A model generated the notes under the pieces. That model made no database searches and was not told where the DNA came from. It worked only from the letters and a program-made list of their open reading frames with translations. From JAQWQB01 sp047636995 (GTDB lineage: Bacteria; Bacteroidota; Bacteroidia; Flavobacteriales_D; Sanyastnellaceae), in contig JBLIGQ010000001.1 of NCBI GenBank assembly GCA_047636995.1, positions 138,803 to 202,802 of the forward strand: a DNA stretch of 64,000 bases, given 5' to 3'. Position 1 is the first letter of the stretch. Each line of letters begins with the position of its first letter. Made by a program: the position numbers and the translations under genes. This document shows positions 26,766-36,008 of this stretch, one piece after another.

Positions 26766-27788
26766 GTGGGAAATTTAGTTGAACTATCTCCGAACCAACA
26801 GGCCTGGCTTCGCTTCAAGCGAAACAAAGCAGGATTAGCAGGGTGCATTGTCATCTTTGCTCTGATCTTGGTTTCGTTATTAGGCAGTTCTATTCGTCCT
26901 GACCCTTCTCCCAATGCCAATGCGCAAAACCTTTCTATTTCTAGGCAGAAGCCCGGATTTCAGATAGACATGTTAACGCTGAATACAGACCTCCCACCAG
27001 TTCCGGTTGCTTCCTACCAAATCAAGGGAGACCAATTAGAATATACGCTTTATGGAGATGCGCAAAGCAAGTCAATTTCCATTGCAGATTTGGCTTCAAA
27101 GGAAATGGTTCAGCACAAAACCTTTCTGCTTGGCACAGATAAATACGGACGTGATTTACTCAGCAGGCTGATGGCCGGCACGCGCATTTCATTGAGTGTA
27201 GGTTTCATAGCAGTTTTGATATCACTCATTGTAGGCATTACGCTGGGAGCCATGGCAGGCTATTTTGGCGGGAAGATTGACGCACTTATTTCTTGGTTGA
27301 TCAATGTGGTTTGGAGCATCCCCACCTTGCTCATGGTCATTGCCATCACGCTCGCTTTTGGAAAAGGGTTTTGGCAGGTGTTCATTGCCATCGGATTGAC
27401 CATGTGGGTGGAAGTAGCACGTATTGTGCGTGGGCAATTTCTCAGCATTCGTGAAAAAGAATACGTGGAGGCGGCAAAAGCCCTAGGTTACAGCCATACA
27501 CGTATTATTACAAAGCACATTCTCCCCAATGCGTGGGGTCCAATCATTGTAATTTCTGCGGCCAACTTTGCGGGTGCCATTCTAGTGGAGGCCGGACTGA
27601 GCTTCTTGGGCATTGGCGCTCAAATACCTACACCAAGTTGGGGCAATATGATCAAAGAGCATTATGCCATGATCACCACTGACCTTGCTTACCTCGCCAT
27701 TTTGCCAGGAGTTCTAATTATGGTACTTGTGCTATCTTTTATGATGGTTGGGAATGGATTGCGGGATGCGTTAGATGTGCGCAGCTAG
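26766..27788 (+). CDS. ABC transporter permease, DppC/OppC type
   Basis: A 340-residue permease with six membrane segments. The N-terminal cytosolic part WLRFKRNKAGLAG, the LLGTDKYGRDLLSRLMAGTR motif before helix 2, the EAA loop YVEAAKALGYSHTRIITKHI (then LPN) and the C-terminus GNGLRDALDVRS match oligopeptide/dipeptide permeases of the OppC group. The periplasmic stretch between helix 1 and helix 2 is long, about 85 residues. GTG start. No OppB, ATPase or binding-protein gene is nearby, so partners must be elsewhere. It starts 12 bases after the glycosyltransferase stop. Confidence 0.9.
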   Translation: MGNLVELSPNQQAWLRFKRNKAGLAGCIVIFALILVSLLGSSIRPDPSPNANAQNLSISRQKPGFQIDMLTLNTDLPPVPVASYQIKGDQLEYTLYGDAQSKSISIADLASKEMVQHKTFLLGTDKYGRDLLSRLMAGTRISLSVGFIAVLISLIVGITLGAMAGYFGGKIDALISWLINVVWSIPTLLMVIAITLAFGKGFWQVFIAIGLTMWVEVARIVRGQFLSIREKEYVEAAKALGYSHTRIITKHILPNAWGPIIVISAANFAGAILVEAGLSFLGIGAQIPTPSWGNMIKEHYAMITTDLAYLAILPGVLIMVLVLSFMMVGNGLRDALDVRS

Positions 27789-27945
27789 TTCCTGTTTGAT
27801 TTAATTGGTTTCAAACTACCTCTTAGCCTCTTTGAAAAGAGCGAAATAGGCTCTAAAACCCAGAATAGTTCTTAAGTCAGAGCTTTCCATGACACGTAAA
27901 AAACAACCTATCTCCTTCATACTTTAGCAGTCTGAATCCCTTTGG

Positions 27946-27953
27946 TATCTTTG
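27946..27953 (+). promoter_or_regulatory. Promoter box of the fcl operon
   Basis: TATCTTTG, a perfect TAnnTTTG box, 17 bases before the TTG start of fcl. TTTA at 27923-27926 is a poor -33 candidate. Confidence 0.5.
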
Positions 27954-27970
27954 GCATCAAATCAGGACCC

Positions 27971-28903
27971 TTGGAAAAGAATAGTAAGATTTATATTGCA
28001 GGACACAAAGGCATGGTAGGCTCAGCCATTGTTAGAAAACTTGAAGCTGAAGGACATACCAACCTCATCTGCCGCTCTTCGTCAGAAATAAACCTCATGG
28101 ATCAAGTCCAAGTGCGCGAATTTTTCGCCGAAACACAACCTGAATATGTCTTCCTTGCTGCAGCGAAAGTGGGCGGGATTCAAGCGAACAACGTTTACCG
28201 TGCTGAGTTTCTTTACAACAACCTGATGATTGAGGCTAACATCATCCACACGGCCCACGAAGCGAAGGTGAAAAAGCTACTCTTCCTGGGAAGCTCCTGC
28301 ATCTACCCGAAATTTGCTGACCAACCCTTGAAAGAAGAAAGCCTTCTCACCGGATTACTAGAGCCAACAAATGAGCCTTATGCCATCGCTAAAATTGCAG
28401 GCATTAAACTATGTGAAGCATACCGCGATCAATACGGTGACAATTTCATTTCAGTTATGCCTACCAACCTCTACGGCCCAAATGACAACTATGATTTAAA
28501 TTCATCGCACGTTCTCCCCGCGCTTCTGCGGAAATTCCACACGGCTAAAAGAGAAGGTCAGCCCTCTGTTGAAGTCTGGGGCTCAGGAAGTCCGAAAAGG
28601 GAATTCATGCATGTAGATGACCTCGCCGAAGCCTGCTACTTCTTAATGATGAAATACAACGAAAGGCTTTTCGTGAACGTTGGGACAGGTGTAGATGTGA
28701 CCATCAAAGAGTTGGCAGAAACCATCAAAGAAATTACAGCATTCGAAGGAGAACTCGTTTGGGACAGTTCAAAGCCTGACGGTACACCAAGAAAATTGAT
28801 GGATGTAAGTCGCATCAATGATTTCGGTTGGAAGCACAAGATCGATTTGAAAGACGGAATTGAATCTGTCTATGAAAATTTCAAAACTTTAGACCTCGTT
28901 TAA
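27971..28903 (+). CDS. fcl: GDP-L-fucose synthase
   Basis: A 310-residue NADP-dependent epimerase/reductase that converts GDP-4-keto-6-deoxy-mannose to GDP-L-fucose. Motifs: IYIAGHKGMVGSAIVRKLEA (Rossmann), AAAKVGGIQANNVY, FLGSSCIYPKFADQP (catalytic Ser), the Y-x3-K pair in NEPYAIAKIAGIKLCEAY, and WGSGSPKREFMHVDDLAEAC. TTG start codon. Its substrate is made by GMD, encoded at 48.7 kb in this window. The stop overlaps the ATG of the next gene, a Wzi/RemB-like outer-membrane protein, by one base, tying fucose synthesis to surface polysaccharide assembly. Confidence 0.95.
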   Translation: MEKNSKIYIAGHKGMVGSAIVRKLEAEGHTNLICRSSSEINLMDQVQVREFFAETQPEYVFLAAAKVGGIQANNVYRAEFLYNNLMIEANIIHTAHEAKVKKLLFLGSSCIYPKFADQPLKEESLLTGLLEPTNEPYAIAKIAGIKLCEAYRDQYGDNFISVMPTNLYGPNDNYDLNSSHVLPALLRKFHTAKREGQPSVEVWGSGSPKREFMHVDDLAEACYFLMMKYNERLFVNVGTGVDVTIKELAETIKEITAFEGELVWDSSKPDGTPRKLMDVSRINDFGWKHKIDLKDGIESVYENFKTLDLV

Positions 28904-30468
28904 TGAACTGGCCTAAACACCTCCTACACGGAGCGTTATTTCTTTTGCTCTTTTGGGCGAAAGAATCAAGCGCTCAGCACTACCAAGAACCACTCGAAAG
29001 AACGGTTACGGAGGGAGTTGAAGATTCCTTTTCTGCTGTAGACACTGTTTTTCATTCAGCGGTAAAACCCTATCATGCAGATCAGTTTGAACGGGATAGT
29101 ATTCTGAGATTTAAGACAGATGACCGCAGGTATTTTAACCTAGCCGAAGTCAAACTCCTCAAAGAACACCTTGTTGAAATACGTGAAGGCGATTTCGAAT
29201 TGAATCTGGACATTGTTTTAGACCTATCTATTGGTTGGGATGTAGGAGATACATCTTCTTGGCAAGACACCGTTCAAATCTTCAACAATACCAGAGGCCT
29301 CTCAATATCAGGAAAGATTGGCGATGCCGTTTCTTTTCAGGCATCGGTCTTCGAGAATCAAAGTCAGTTCCAGGATTGGATGTACAAATACACTGATTCA
29401 CTGCAGGTAATCCCAGGGCAGGGTCGTTTCAAAGAACTTGAGTCCAATGCGCGGGATTACAACTCAGCTTGGGGAGTGATCAGTGTGAAAGCGACTCCTT
29501 GGTTGCAAGTACATTTCGGACAAGGGAAGCATTTTATCGGAAATGGCTATCGGTCTATGTTACTTTCAGATGTGGCAGCAAATTATCCTTTCATTCGTGT
29601 CAAGGCAGAGTTTCTTAACCACCGAATTCAATACACCGCCATCAATGCCGAACTATTCAATCTAGAACGTTTGCCGCTGGGAGAAGTACCAGAATCATTG
29701 TTCAAACGAAAAGGAATGACCGTGCGGTACTTGAGCATGATTCCTCATCCACGATTTGAGCTGGGCGTATTCGAAGCGGTGATTCATGAACGTTGGGATT
29801 CAACGGGGACGAAAGCTTACAATTGGGACTACTACCAACCTCTGCCTTTCGTATCAACAGCAATACACGGACTAGACGCGGCAAACAACGCTGTAGTTGG
29901 CGCCAATTTAAAAGTAAAAGTGAGCAATAAGCTTTTCGTTTACGGACAAGCAGTAGCAGATCAAAGTGACGCACGGTTTAGCGGCTTTCAAGCAGGGCTT
30001 CGTTGGCAAGATTTTCCGCTCAAAACGTTAGCCCTTCGTCTTGAATACAATGAAGGAGGTGCTGGAATCTTCACCAACAAAGCACCCTTGCAGAATTACA
30101 CACACATGAATCAAGGCCTGGCGCATCCGTTGGGAACGAACTTCAAAGAGTACATTGTAATCTTACAGCATCGCACGCGCAAAAAACGACTTTGGTCTGA
30201 ATGGAAAGGCATCTATCAATTGCATGACGGAGGTATGCGAGGCAACATTCAAAGCACACCAGCAGAAATCTTAGATGGCTTGCACGAACCGGGAATCACA
30301 ATGATCAGTGACATACAACTGGGCTACCTAATGAATCCCACCACGAATACGAGTGCAATCATTGGTTGGTCATGGAGAGACCGAAGCACAAATGAGGGCC
30401 ATTTGATCAGTTCCTTTTATTACTTTACTTTCAGAGTAGCCCTTTTTAACAGATACTACGATGTCTGA
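28903..30468 (+). CDS. Wzi/RemB-like outer-membrane protein (first copy)
   Basis: A 521-residue protein with a signal peptide (residues 1-24, ending KESSAQ), then a predicted large beta-barrel. The motifs GQGKHFIGNGYRSMLLSDVA and YTHMNQGLAHPLGTNFKEYI also occur, with small changes, in the second copy at 31692, so the two are paralogues. This pattern fits the capsule-assembly Wzi family, which includes the Flavobacterium gliding-associated protein RemB; I base this on recalled motifs, not on alignment. Wzi anchors capsular polysaccharide to the outer membrane. Directly coupled to fcl by a one-base overlap. Confidence 0.65.
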   Translation: MNWPKHLLHGALFLLLFWAKESSAQHYQEPLERTVTEGVEDSFSAVDTVFHSAVKPYHADQFERDSILRFKTDDRRYFNLAEVKLLKEHLVEIREGDFELNLDIVLDLSIGWDVGDTSSWQDTVQIFNNTRGLSISGKIGDAVSFQASVFENQSQFQDWMYKYTDSLQVIPGQGRFKELESNARDYNSAWGVISVKATPWLQVHFGQGKHFIGNGYRSMLLSDVAANYPFIRVKAEFLNHRIQYTAINAELFNLERLPLGEVPESLFKRKGMTVRYLSMIPHPRFELGVFEAVIHERWDSTGTKAYNWDYYQPLPFVSTAIHGLDAANNAVVGANLKVKVSNKLFVYGQAVADQSDARFSGFQAGLRWQDFPLKTLALRLEYNEGGAGIFTNKAPLQNYTHMNQGLAHPLGTNFKEYIVILQHRTRKKRLWSEWKGIYQLHDGGMRGNIQSTPAEILDGLHEPGITMISDIQLGYLMNPTTNTSAIIGWSWRDRSTNEGHLISSFYYFTFRVALFNRYYDV

Positions 30469-30543
30469 CAAGAATATAGGGAGCGCCCTGACCACAACAG
30501 AAGATAGATGTGACCAAATTGCCCTGTGCAAACATCTTTACAC

Positions 30544-30565
30544 ACGCTTGAAAAAGCGTATTTTT
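30544..30565 (+). terminator. Terminator after the first Wzi/RemB-like gene
   Basis: ACGCTT (30544-30549), GAAA tetraloop, AAGCGT (30554-30559), then ATTTTT. It lies 75 bases after the stop at 30468 and 17 bases before the next gene. Confidence 0.6.
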
Positions 30566-30582
30566 AACGAAAGCCCTCTGCC

Positions 30583-31695
30583 GTGCTAGAAATAATTTTC
30601 GGATTCCTTACTGCATCATTTTTGGTGGTTATAGCCATGCCTTCGCTCATTAAAGTAGCGAAGATGAAGCACCTTGTTGACGAACCAGGAGACTCAAGAA
30701 AGCTTCACAAACGCAGTGTACCGACCATAGGTGGTATTTTGATTTTTGCCGGAACGATCTTGGGCTACAGCTTATGGTTCCCTACACAAAGTGCACATAA
30801 ACTGGGCATGAATTATGATCCGCTCTCTGCACTTCACGAATTCAAGTACCTAGTAGCCAGCATGTTCATCCTGTTTTTTCTTGGATTAAAAGATGACCTT
30901 GTAGGTGTTAGCCCAAGTAAAAAGCTCTTGGTTCACTTTGTTGTTGGCGCCATCTTGGTATTCATGGCAGACATACGAATCACCCAGTTTTGGGGCTTGT
31001 TCACATTGGGGGAGATTCCAGATTATATAAGTTACCTCTTTTCAGTATTCGTTTACATTGTGATAGTGAATGCCGTCAATCTCATTGATGGGGTAGATGG
31101 TTTGGCTGGGGGAATCGGAATGATTGCCAGCATCACCTTCACCTACTGGTTTTACCAAACAGGACATTTACCATTGGCACTTTTGGCAGCAAGTTTAGGT
31201 GGAGCATTGCTTGGCTTTCTTGTTTTTAACTTCAATCCCGCTCGTATTTTCATGGGAGACTCTGGCTCACTGACCATAGGAGTAGTGATGTTCGTGCTTG
31301 CCACACAGATGATTGAATTCCCAATTGACAAGCTCCCATACTCAATGAAAGGAGTTTCAAAACCGGTGCTGGCCATGGCCATTTTAGCTTATCCACTCAT
31401 AGATACTTTGCGGGTATTCTTCATTCGAATGGTACAAGGACGATCACCCTTTTCGGCAGATAAAAACCACATTCATCATAGGCTACTTGCCCTTGGCTTG
31501 AGCCATAAACAAACTGTTTTCATCTTGTATGGATTTTCTGCTTTCATTGTGATTTTAACTTTTTTCCTTCCAGCGCACAGTCCGAACGTTTCTTTCCTGA
31601 TCATCGCCGGAGTATCAGTGGGGATTACCCAAATCATTTTTTGGATCCCTTTGAAGGAAAAGAAGAAGAAAATAAAAAAAGTAGAAGAGGCATGA
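30583..31695 (+). CDS. WecA/TagO-type undecaprenyl-phosphate sugar-1-phosphate transferase
   Basis: A 370-residue membrane enzyme of the MraY/WecA superfamily with about eleven hydrophobic segments. Conserved cytosolic motifs are present: LVDEPGDSRKLHKRSVPTIG (loop 1), FFLGLKDDLVGVSPSKKL (Mg-binding DD), VNAVNLIDGVDGLAGG, NFNPARIFMGDSGSL and DKNHIHHRLLALGLSHKQ (H-x-HHR). It transfers a sugar-1-phosphate (often GlcNAc-1-P) to undecaprenyl phosphate and so starts O-antigen, capsule or teichoic-type polymers. GTG start. A basic C-terminal tail overlaps the next gene's start by four bases (ATGA). Confidence 0.9.
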   Translation: MLEIIFGFLTASFLVVIAMPSLIKVAKMKHLVDEPGDSRKLHKRSVPTIGGILIFAGTILGYSLWFPTQSAHKLGMNYDPLSALHEFKYLVASMFILFFLGLKDDLVGVSPSKKLLVHFVVGAILVFMADIRITQFWGLFTLGEIPDYISYLFSVFVYIVIVNAVNLIDGVDGLAGGIGMIASITFTYWFYQTGHLPLALLAASLGGALLGFLVFNFNPARIFMGDSGSLTIGVVMFVLATQMIEFPIDKLPYSMKGVSKPVLAMAILAYPLIDTLRVFFIRMVQGRSPFSADKNHIHHRLLALGLSHKQTVFILYGFSAFIVILTFFLPAHSPNVSFLIIAGVSVGITQIIFWIPLKEKKKKIKKVEEA

Positions 31696-33203
31696 GAAAC
31701 ATCCTTTTGGTATTCATTTCTTGCATGCCCTTTCTTGCTAGCGCCCAAATACCTGAAGGGTATCAGCATTGGGATGCGCTAACTAGAACTGCTGTGGCCA
31801 TTCATAACAGTGAAGCGCACCATAGCAACATTCGTCCGCTCAGCCCTTTTCTAGACACGCTAGAAGTTTCTTTCACACGTGATTCAGCTCTTATTTCAGG
31901 CCCAAAAACCTTCAGATTTCGTTTGTCTCCAGTTGTAGATTTGAACGGTGGTTTTTCAGCAGCACCGAACCTTGGAGTTGCCGGATTCGGAAATGCCGGA
32001 ATTCAAATTCAAGCATTCTTGAAAGAGCGATTTTATGCCCGCGCATCCTACCAGCTTGCTTACACGTACTTCCCTGACCACCTTCAGGTATTCTCTAAAA
32101 ATGAACTGGTCATCCCCGGGATTGGCAAGGCCGAAGAAATGAATGGAGGCTACATTGCCCATTACTACACGGGTGCTTTGGGTATGAAAATGGGTGACCA
32201 TTTTGAATTGGAACTAGGGCGCGACAAACACTTTTGGGGCGATGGATACCGCTCAATGATTTTAAGTAACAACGCCAGTCCGTTCCCTTACATGCGGCTC
32301 ACCACGAAAGTTTGGAAGTTCAAATACACCAACCTCTGGACTGCCTTAACAGATTTAAATCCGGTCACAGGAGAAGAGCGCAGAAAATTCACAACCCAGC
32401 ACGCCTTGAGCTGGAATATAACGCAGCGTTTCAACCTTTCTATTTATGAAGCTGTGGTGTGGCAAGCTTCTGACTCATTATCTGATAGGGGATTTGAAGC
32501 CGCATATTTGAATCCACTTATCTTCTACCGCCCTGTAGAATTCTCACAAGGATCAGCAGACAATGTGCTCCTAGGTATCAGCATGCGGTATGAGCTAGAA
32601 GACAATATTCAGCTTTATTCACAGCTGTACTTCGATGAGTTCCTCATGAATGAACTCCGCCAAGGCAATGGCTGGTGGGGTAACAAATTTGGCTTTCAAA
32701 TTGGAGCGAAAGCGTATGATCTTTTCGCTGACAGCCTCTCACTGCAAACAGAGTTAAACATTGCCAGACCATACACCTACACTCATGGAAGCGTTGTTCA
32801 GGCCTATGGCCATATGAATCAATCATTGGCGCACCCTTTAGGAACCAATTTTATTGAATGGATTTCAAGGGCGAGCTACCAAACGACTAATTTCACATAC
32901 AACGGAACATTCATGTTTGCAGGTTTCGGCCAAGACAAAGAGGGAGAGAATTACGGTGGCGATGTATTCGTTTCGTATGCTAGCCCCACAAAAGTTTATG
33001 GTAACAACATCATGCAAGGGGAAAAGAACACCCTTCTATTCCTGCACCTAGAGGCTGAAAAACAAGTGATTAAGGCACTCAATATTAATCTAACGGCAGG
33101 ATTAGGGGTTCGAAAAGTATTCAATACTATAGGCGCCCCAATGGACGCATGGTTAACCCTCGGTTTGCGCTCTCCATTGGTCAGGAACTACCGTGATTTC
33201 TAA
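31692..33203 (+). CDS. Wzi/RemB-like outer-membrane protein (second copy)
   Basis: A 503-residue protein with a signal peptide (residues 1-19, ending FLASAQ). It shares with the protein at 28903 the motifs LGRDKHFWGDGYRSMILSNN and YGHMNQSLAHPLGTNFIEWI, as well as overall length and beta-rich character, and ends TLGLRSPLVRNYRDF with a terminal Phe typical of outer-membrane barrels. Likely role: surface polysaccharide attachment or a gliding-related surface function. The open frame extends to 31641, but the ATG at 31692 begins the signal peptide and overlaps the WecA-type gene by four bases, so the pair is translationally coupled. Confidence 0.65.
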   Translation: MRNILLVFISCMPFLASAQIPEGYQHWDALTRTAVAIHNSEAHHSNIRPLSPFLDTLEVSFTRDSALISGPKTFRFRLSPVVDLNGGFSAAPNLGVAGFGNAGIQIQAFLKERFYARASYQLAYTYFPDHLQVFSKNELVIPGIGKAEEMNGGYIAHYYTGALGMKMGDHFELELGRDKHFWGDGYRSMILSNNASPFPYMRLTTKVWKFKYTNLWTALTDLNPVTGEERRKFTTQHALSWNITQRFNLSIYEAVVWQASDSLSDRGFEAAYLNPLIFYRPVEFSQGSADNVLLGISMRYELEDNIQLYSQLYFDEFLMNELRQGNGWWGNKFGFQIGAKAYDLFADSLSLQTELNIARPYTYTHGSVVQAYGHMNQSLAHPLGTNFIEWISRASYQTTNFTYNGTFMFAGFGQDKEGENYGGDVFVSYASPTKVYGNNIMQGEKNTLLFLHLEAEKQVIKALNINLTAGLGVRKVFNTIGAPMDAWLTLGLRSPLVRNYRDF

Positions 33204-33250
33204 AAGAACAATCTGGAACAATTCTAACTTATACTTTAACAGTTATTGAC

Positions 33251-33258
33251 TAACTTTG
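33251..33258 (+). promoter_or_regulatory. Promoter box of the ctaB-cytochrome oxidase operon
   Basis: TAACTTTG, a perfect TAnnTTTG box, 19 bases before the TTG start of ctaB. No clear -33 TTG at the usual distance. Confidence 0.5.
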
Positions 33259-33277
33259 CAGTCAATTTTTAAGGGAC

Positions 33278-34180
33278 TTGAAAACAGCAGATTCAATCGC
33301 TACTACTACAACATCTACATCAAAAGTGAAGGACTTAGCCATGTTCTTCAAGTTTCGACTTTCCATGATTGTTGTGCTCTCCTCTATCCTTGGTTATTTA
33401 ATGGGAGCCGAAACAGTCAGTGGGTTTTCAGTAGTCTCCCTTATTGTTGGCGGTTTTTTACTTTCTGGAGCAAGTAACGGCTTCAACCAAGTTTGGGAAA
33501 AGGACTTAGATCGTTTGATGAAACGAACTGAAAATCGTCCCATGCCCCAAGGCCGCATGTCGGTTACTGAAGGAATTGTTATTTCAAGCATTGCCGCTCT
33601 TGCAGGCATACTCATCTTGTGGCTTTCATTGAATGCTTTGTGTGGAATTCTTGGAGCAATTGCATTGTTCTTTTATGTCTTCCTCTACACACCAATGAAG
33701 CAAAAGAATTCATTAGCGGTGTTCATTGGTGCCTTCCCTGGCGCTATCCCTCCTATGTTAGGTTATGTGGCTGCTACCGGGCAATTCGGGCTCGAGGCCG
33801 GACTTTTATTCGCTACACAATTCATGTGGCAGTTCCCTCACTTTTGGGCTATTGCGTGGGTTGTTTATGACGACTATAAAGCCGCAGGATATAAACTAAT
33901 GCCCTTCAATGATGGGAGATCAAAACGTTCTGCATTCCAAATAGTACTTTACAGCTTTTTCTTGATTCCAGTTAGCCTTTTACCTTGGGCCTTCCCTGCA
34001 GACGCGCCTTTAATTGGCAACTTGGGGATGGTTGTAGTAACTCTATGTGGAATTGCGTTTGCATTCTTAGCTTGGCGTCTATACCGCTCATGTGAAACTC
34101 GTGACGCTAAAGTTTTAATGTTTGCCTCCTTTCTATACTTACCTATTGTTCAACTGTTCTACGTAATAGATAAACTTTAA
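33278..34180 (+). CDS. ctaB: Protoheme IX farnesyltransferase (heme O synthase)
   Basis: A 300-residue UbiA-superfamily membrane enzyme that adds a farnesyl chain to heme B for the oxidase. The prenyl-diphosphate-binding motif NGFNQVWEKDLDRLMKRTEN with RPMPQGRM is intact, as are YTPMKQKNSLAVFIGAFPGA and the second Asp-rich region FWAIAWVVYDDYKAAGYKL. TTG start, assigned because the N-terminus is a short polar Thr/Ser stretch before VKDLAMFFKFRLS. First gene of a compact oxidase operon; the next gene starts 4 bases later. Confidence 0.95.
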   Translation: MKTADSIATTTTSTSKVKDLAMFFKFRLSMIVVLSSILGYLMGAETVSGFSVVSLIVGGFLLSGASNGFNQVWEKDLDRLMKRTENRPMPQGRMSVTEGIVISSIAALAGILILWLSLNALCGILGAIALFFYVFLYTPMKQKNSLAVFIGAFPGAIPPMLGYVAATGQFGLEAGLLFATQFMWQFPHFWAIAWVVYDDYKAAGYKLMPFNDGRSKRSAFQIVLYSFFLIPVSLLPWAFPADAPLIGNLGMVVVTLCGIAFAFLAWRLYRSCETRDAKVLMFASFLYLPIVQLFYVIDKL

Positions 34181-34184
34181 TTAG

Positions 34185-34967
34185 ATGAGTAAAAAAGCAA
34201 CCATGCAAGCAGATAACGGAGTATATGAGGGGGTAGACCCAGCAGTTCGGATTCGAACGAAAAAGATGTTAATATGGATGATAATTTTCGCCGTTGTCAT
34301 GCTTTTCGCCGGACTTACATCAGCTTATATCGTAAGCAGCATGGGTGATTATTGGGTTCACATTGAATCACCTAAAGCATTGTGGTGGAGTAACGCTATC
34401 ATTGTTTTGAGCAGTTTACCAATGTACTTGGCATTTACAGCCATGAAAAAAGGCCAAAAGCAGCAGTCAATCATTATGCTGACAATCACTTTATTCATGG
34501 GGATTGGTTTCACTGTAGCTCAATACCAAGGCTGGGAAGACTTAAAAGCAAAAGGAATGGGTGTTTCGTTATTCGAAACAGACCTGGGTGTTAAATCTCA
34601 ATGGAATAACATAGATCGCATCACAGGAGAGTATGGTGTAGATTATTCTGTTGTTCAGGACGGCAAAGAACTCATCTACAATAAGGGGGAATTTTACGCT
34701 CCAGATGATGTGCTCATGGCGGCCCCAGTTACCAGTGACGTAAAAAGAATGAGTAACTCATCGGGAGCCCTAGTTTGGGTGCTGATAGCGGTTCACATTC
34801 TTCACCTCGTATTTGGATTAATCTATTTAGTAGTTAATATAATTCGCAGTTCAACTGGTGTAATACATCAAAAGGACACCATAAGACTTTATGCAAATGG
34901 CATGTACTGGCATTTCTTAGGTATTTTATGGGTCTATTTGTTCGCCTTTTTGTTCATAATTCATTAA
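34185..34967 (+). CDS. Cytochrome c oxidase subunit III (short form)
   Basis: A 260-residue membrane protein with five hydrophobic segments. The first helix MLIWMIIFAVVMLFAGLTSA, the HILHLVFGLIYLVVNIIR helix and the terminal MYWHFLGILWVYLFAFLFII are typical of heme-copper oxidase subunit III in Bacteroidota. A periplasm-facing stretch of ~65 polar residues (about 120-185) separates the third and fourth helices. Subunit III supports proton uptake and stability of the catalytic subunit I, which is not in this window. A second, longer subunit III gene follows 25 bases later. Confidence 0.88.
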   Translation: MSKKATMQADNGVYEGVDPAVRIRTKKMLIWMIIFAVVMLFAGLTSAYIVSSMGDYWVHIESPKALWWSNAIIVLSSLPMYLAFTAMKKGQKQQSIIMLTITLFMGIGFTVAQYQGWEDLKAKGMGVSLFETDLGVKSQWNNIDRITGEYGVDYSVVQDGKELIYNKGEFYAPDDVLMAAPVTSDVKRMSNSSGALVWVLIAVHILHLVFGLIYLVVNIIRSSTGVIHQKDTIRLYANGMYWHFLGILWVYLFAFLFIIH

Positions 34968-34992
34968 ACTTGCAGCAAATTTTTGTCAAGCT

Positions 34993-35988
34993 ATGGCAGG
35001 CGATGCAACTAAAGTAATCCCGAAAGAAGTTCTCTGGGGCGGTGGTAGATCCCCGTTCAGTGTGAGTTACGGAAAAATGATGATGTGGTACTTCCTAGTA
35101 TCAGATGCATTAACGTTCAGTGGTCTATTAACAGCCTATGGATTCGTTCGGCACGGATCCGAGGATGCTTGGCCTATTGGTGAGCAAGTCTTTCAAGCAC
35201 TTCCCGGATTGGAAGGTCACTACCCACTAATTTATGTGGCTTTGATGACATTCATCCTAATCGTCTCCTCCGTGACAATGGTATTGGCGGTTGAATCAGG
35301 TCATCGAAACCACAAAAAAGGTGTCGTCAAATGGCTTGGATGGACCATTATAGGCGGTATGATCTTCGTTGGATCACAAGCATGGGAATGGTCTCACTAT
35401 ATCCACGGGGGCGGAGGCGCTTTCCAGATTAGTCAAGCGATGACCGTAAACGCAACAACAGATCATAAATCAGAACCCATTTCTATTGCCCTGACTGATG
35501 GAGACCGTGTATTCATGGATCATCACTTTGGAGATCTAATGGAACGCTACGTGGAGGGTGACATAGCCATTCAATTGACAACAACTGCAGAGTCTGTAAC
35601 TCTTGTAGATGTATATCATCCTGAACACCCTGTAGTTCTTGAAGAGCTTACGCTTAATAAATATGTTGAGAACAAGAGCGTTGTGAAAGGCGCTGAAATG
35701 ATGCAACTTTGGAATGCCCGAACAGACAATTTTGTCTTCGGTGCAAACTTAGAAACATCTGAATACGGAACTCAGCAAGCATATGGTGGTTTCTTCTTCT
35801 TCATTACTGGTTTCCATGGATTCCACGTATTCTCTGGAGTTGTATTCAACATTATCATTTGGTTCCTTGTGATCCGTGGTGTGTATGAAAAAAGAGGCCA
35901 TTATGAAATGGTTGAAAAAATTGGACTTTACTGGCACTTCGTTGATTTGGTATGGGTATTCGTATTCACCTTCTTCTACCTTGTGTGA
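34993..35988 (+). CDS. Cytochrome c oxidase subunit III (long form with a large insert)
   Basis: A 331-residue subunit III paralogue. Helices at about residues 27-50, 75-97 and 112-130 precede a polar insert of ~125 residues (about 140-265), then GGFFFFITGFHGFHVFSGVV and YWHFVDLVWVFVFTFFYLV complete the family pattern. The insert, beginning with a glycine-rich HGGGGAF, probably forms a periplasmic domain; I do not recognise it. Paired subunit III genes are usual in Bacteroidota oxidase clusters. It lies between the short subunit III and subunit IV genes. Confidence 0.88.
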   Translation: MAGDATKVIPKEVLWGGGRSPFSVSYGKMMMWYFLVSDALTFSGLLTAYGFVRHGSEDAWPIGEQVFQALPGLEGHYPLIYVALMTFILIVSSVTMVLAVESGHRNHKKGVVKWLGWTIIGGMIFVGSQAWEWSHYIHGGGGAFQISQAMTVNATTDHKSEPISIALTDGDRVFMDHHFGDLMERYVEGDIAIQLTTTAESVTLVDVYHPEHPVVLEELTLNKYVENKSVVKGAEMMQLWNARTDNFVFGANLETSEYGTQQAYGGFFFFITGFHGFHVFSGVVFNIIIWFLVIRGVYEKRGHYEMVEKIGLYWHFVDLVWVFVFTFFYLV

Positions 35989-36008
35989 TCTTTTAAACAA
36001 CAGTACTG

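Noticed and set aside
27824..27852. Hairpin AGCCT...AGGCT with inner CTCTT/AAGAG after the OppC-type gene
   Set aside because: The two stems are mutually exclusive, short, and not followed by a T-run, so a terminator call is not justified.
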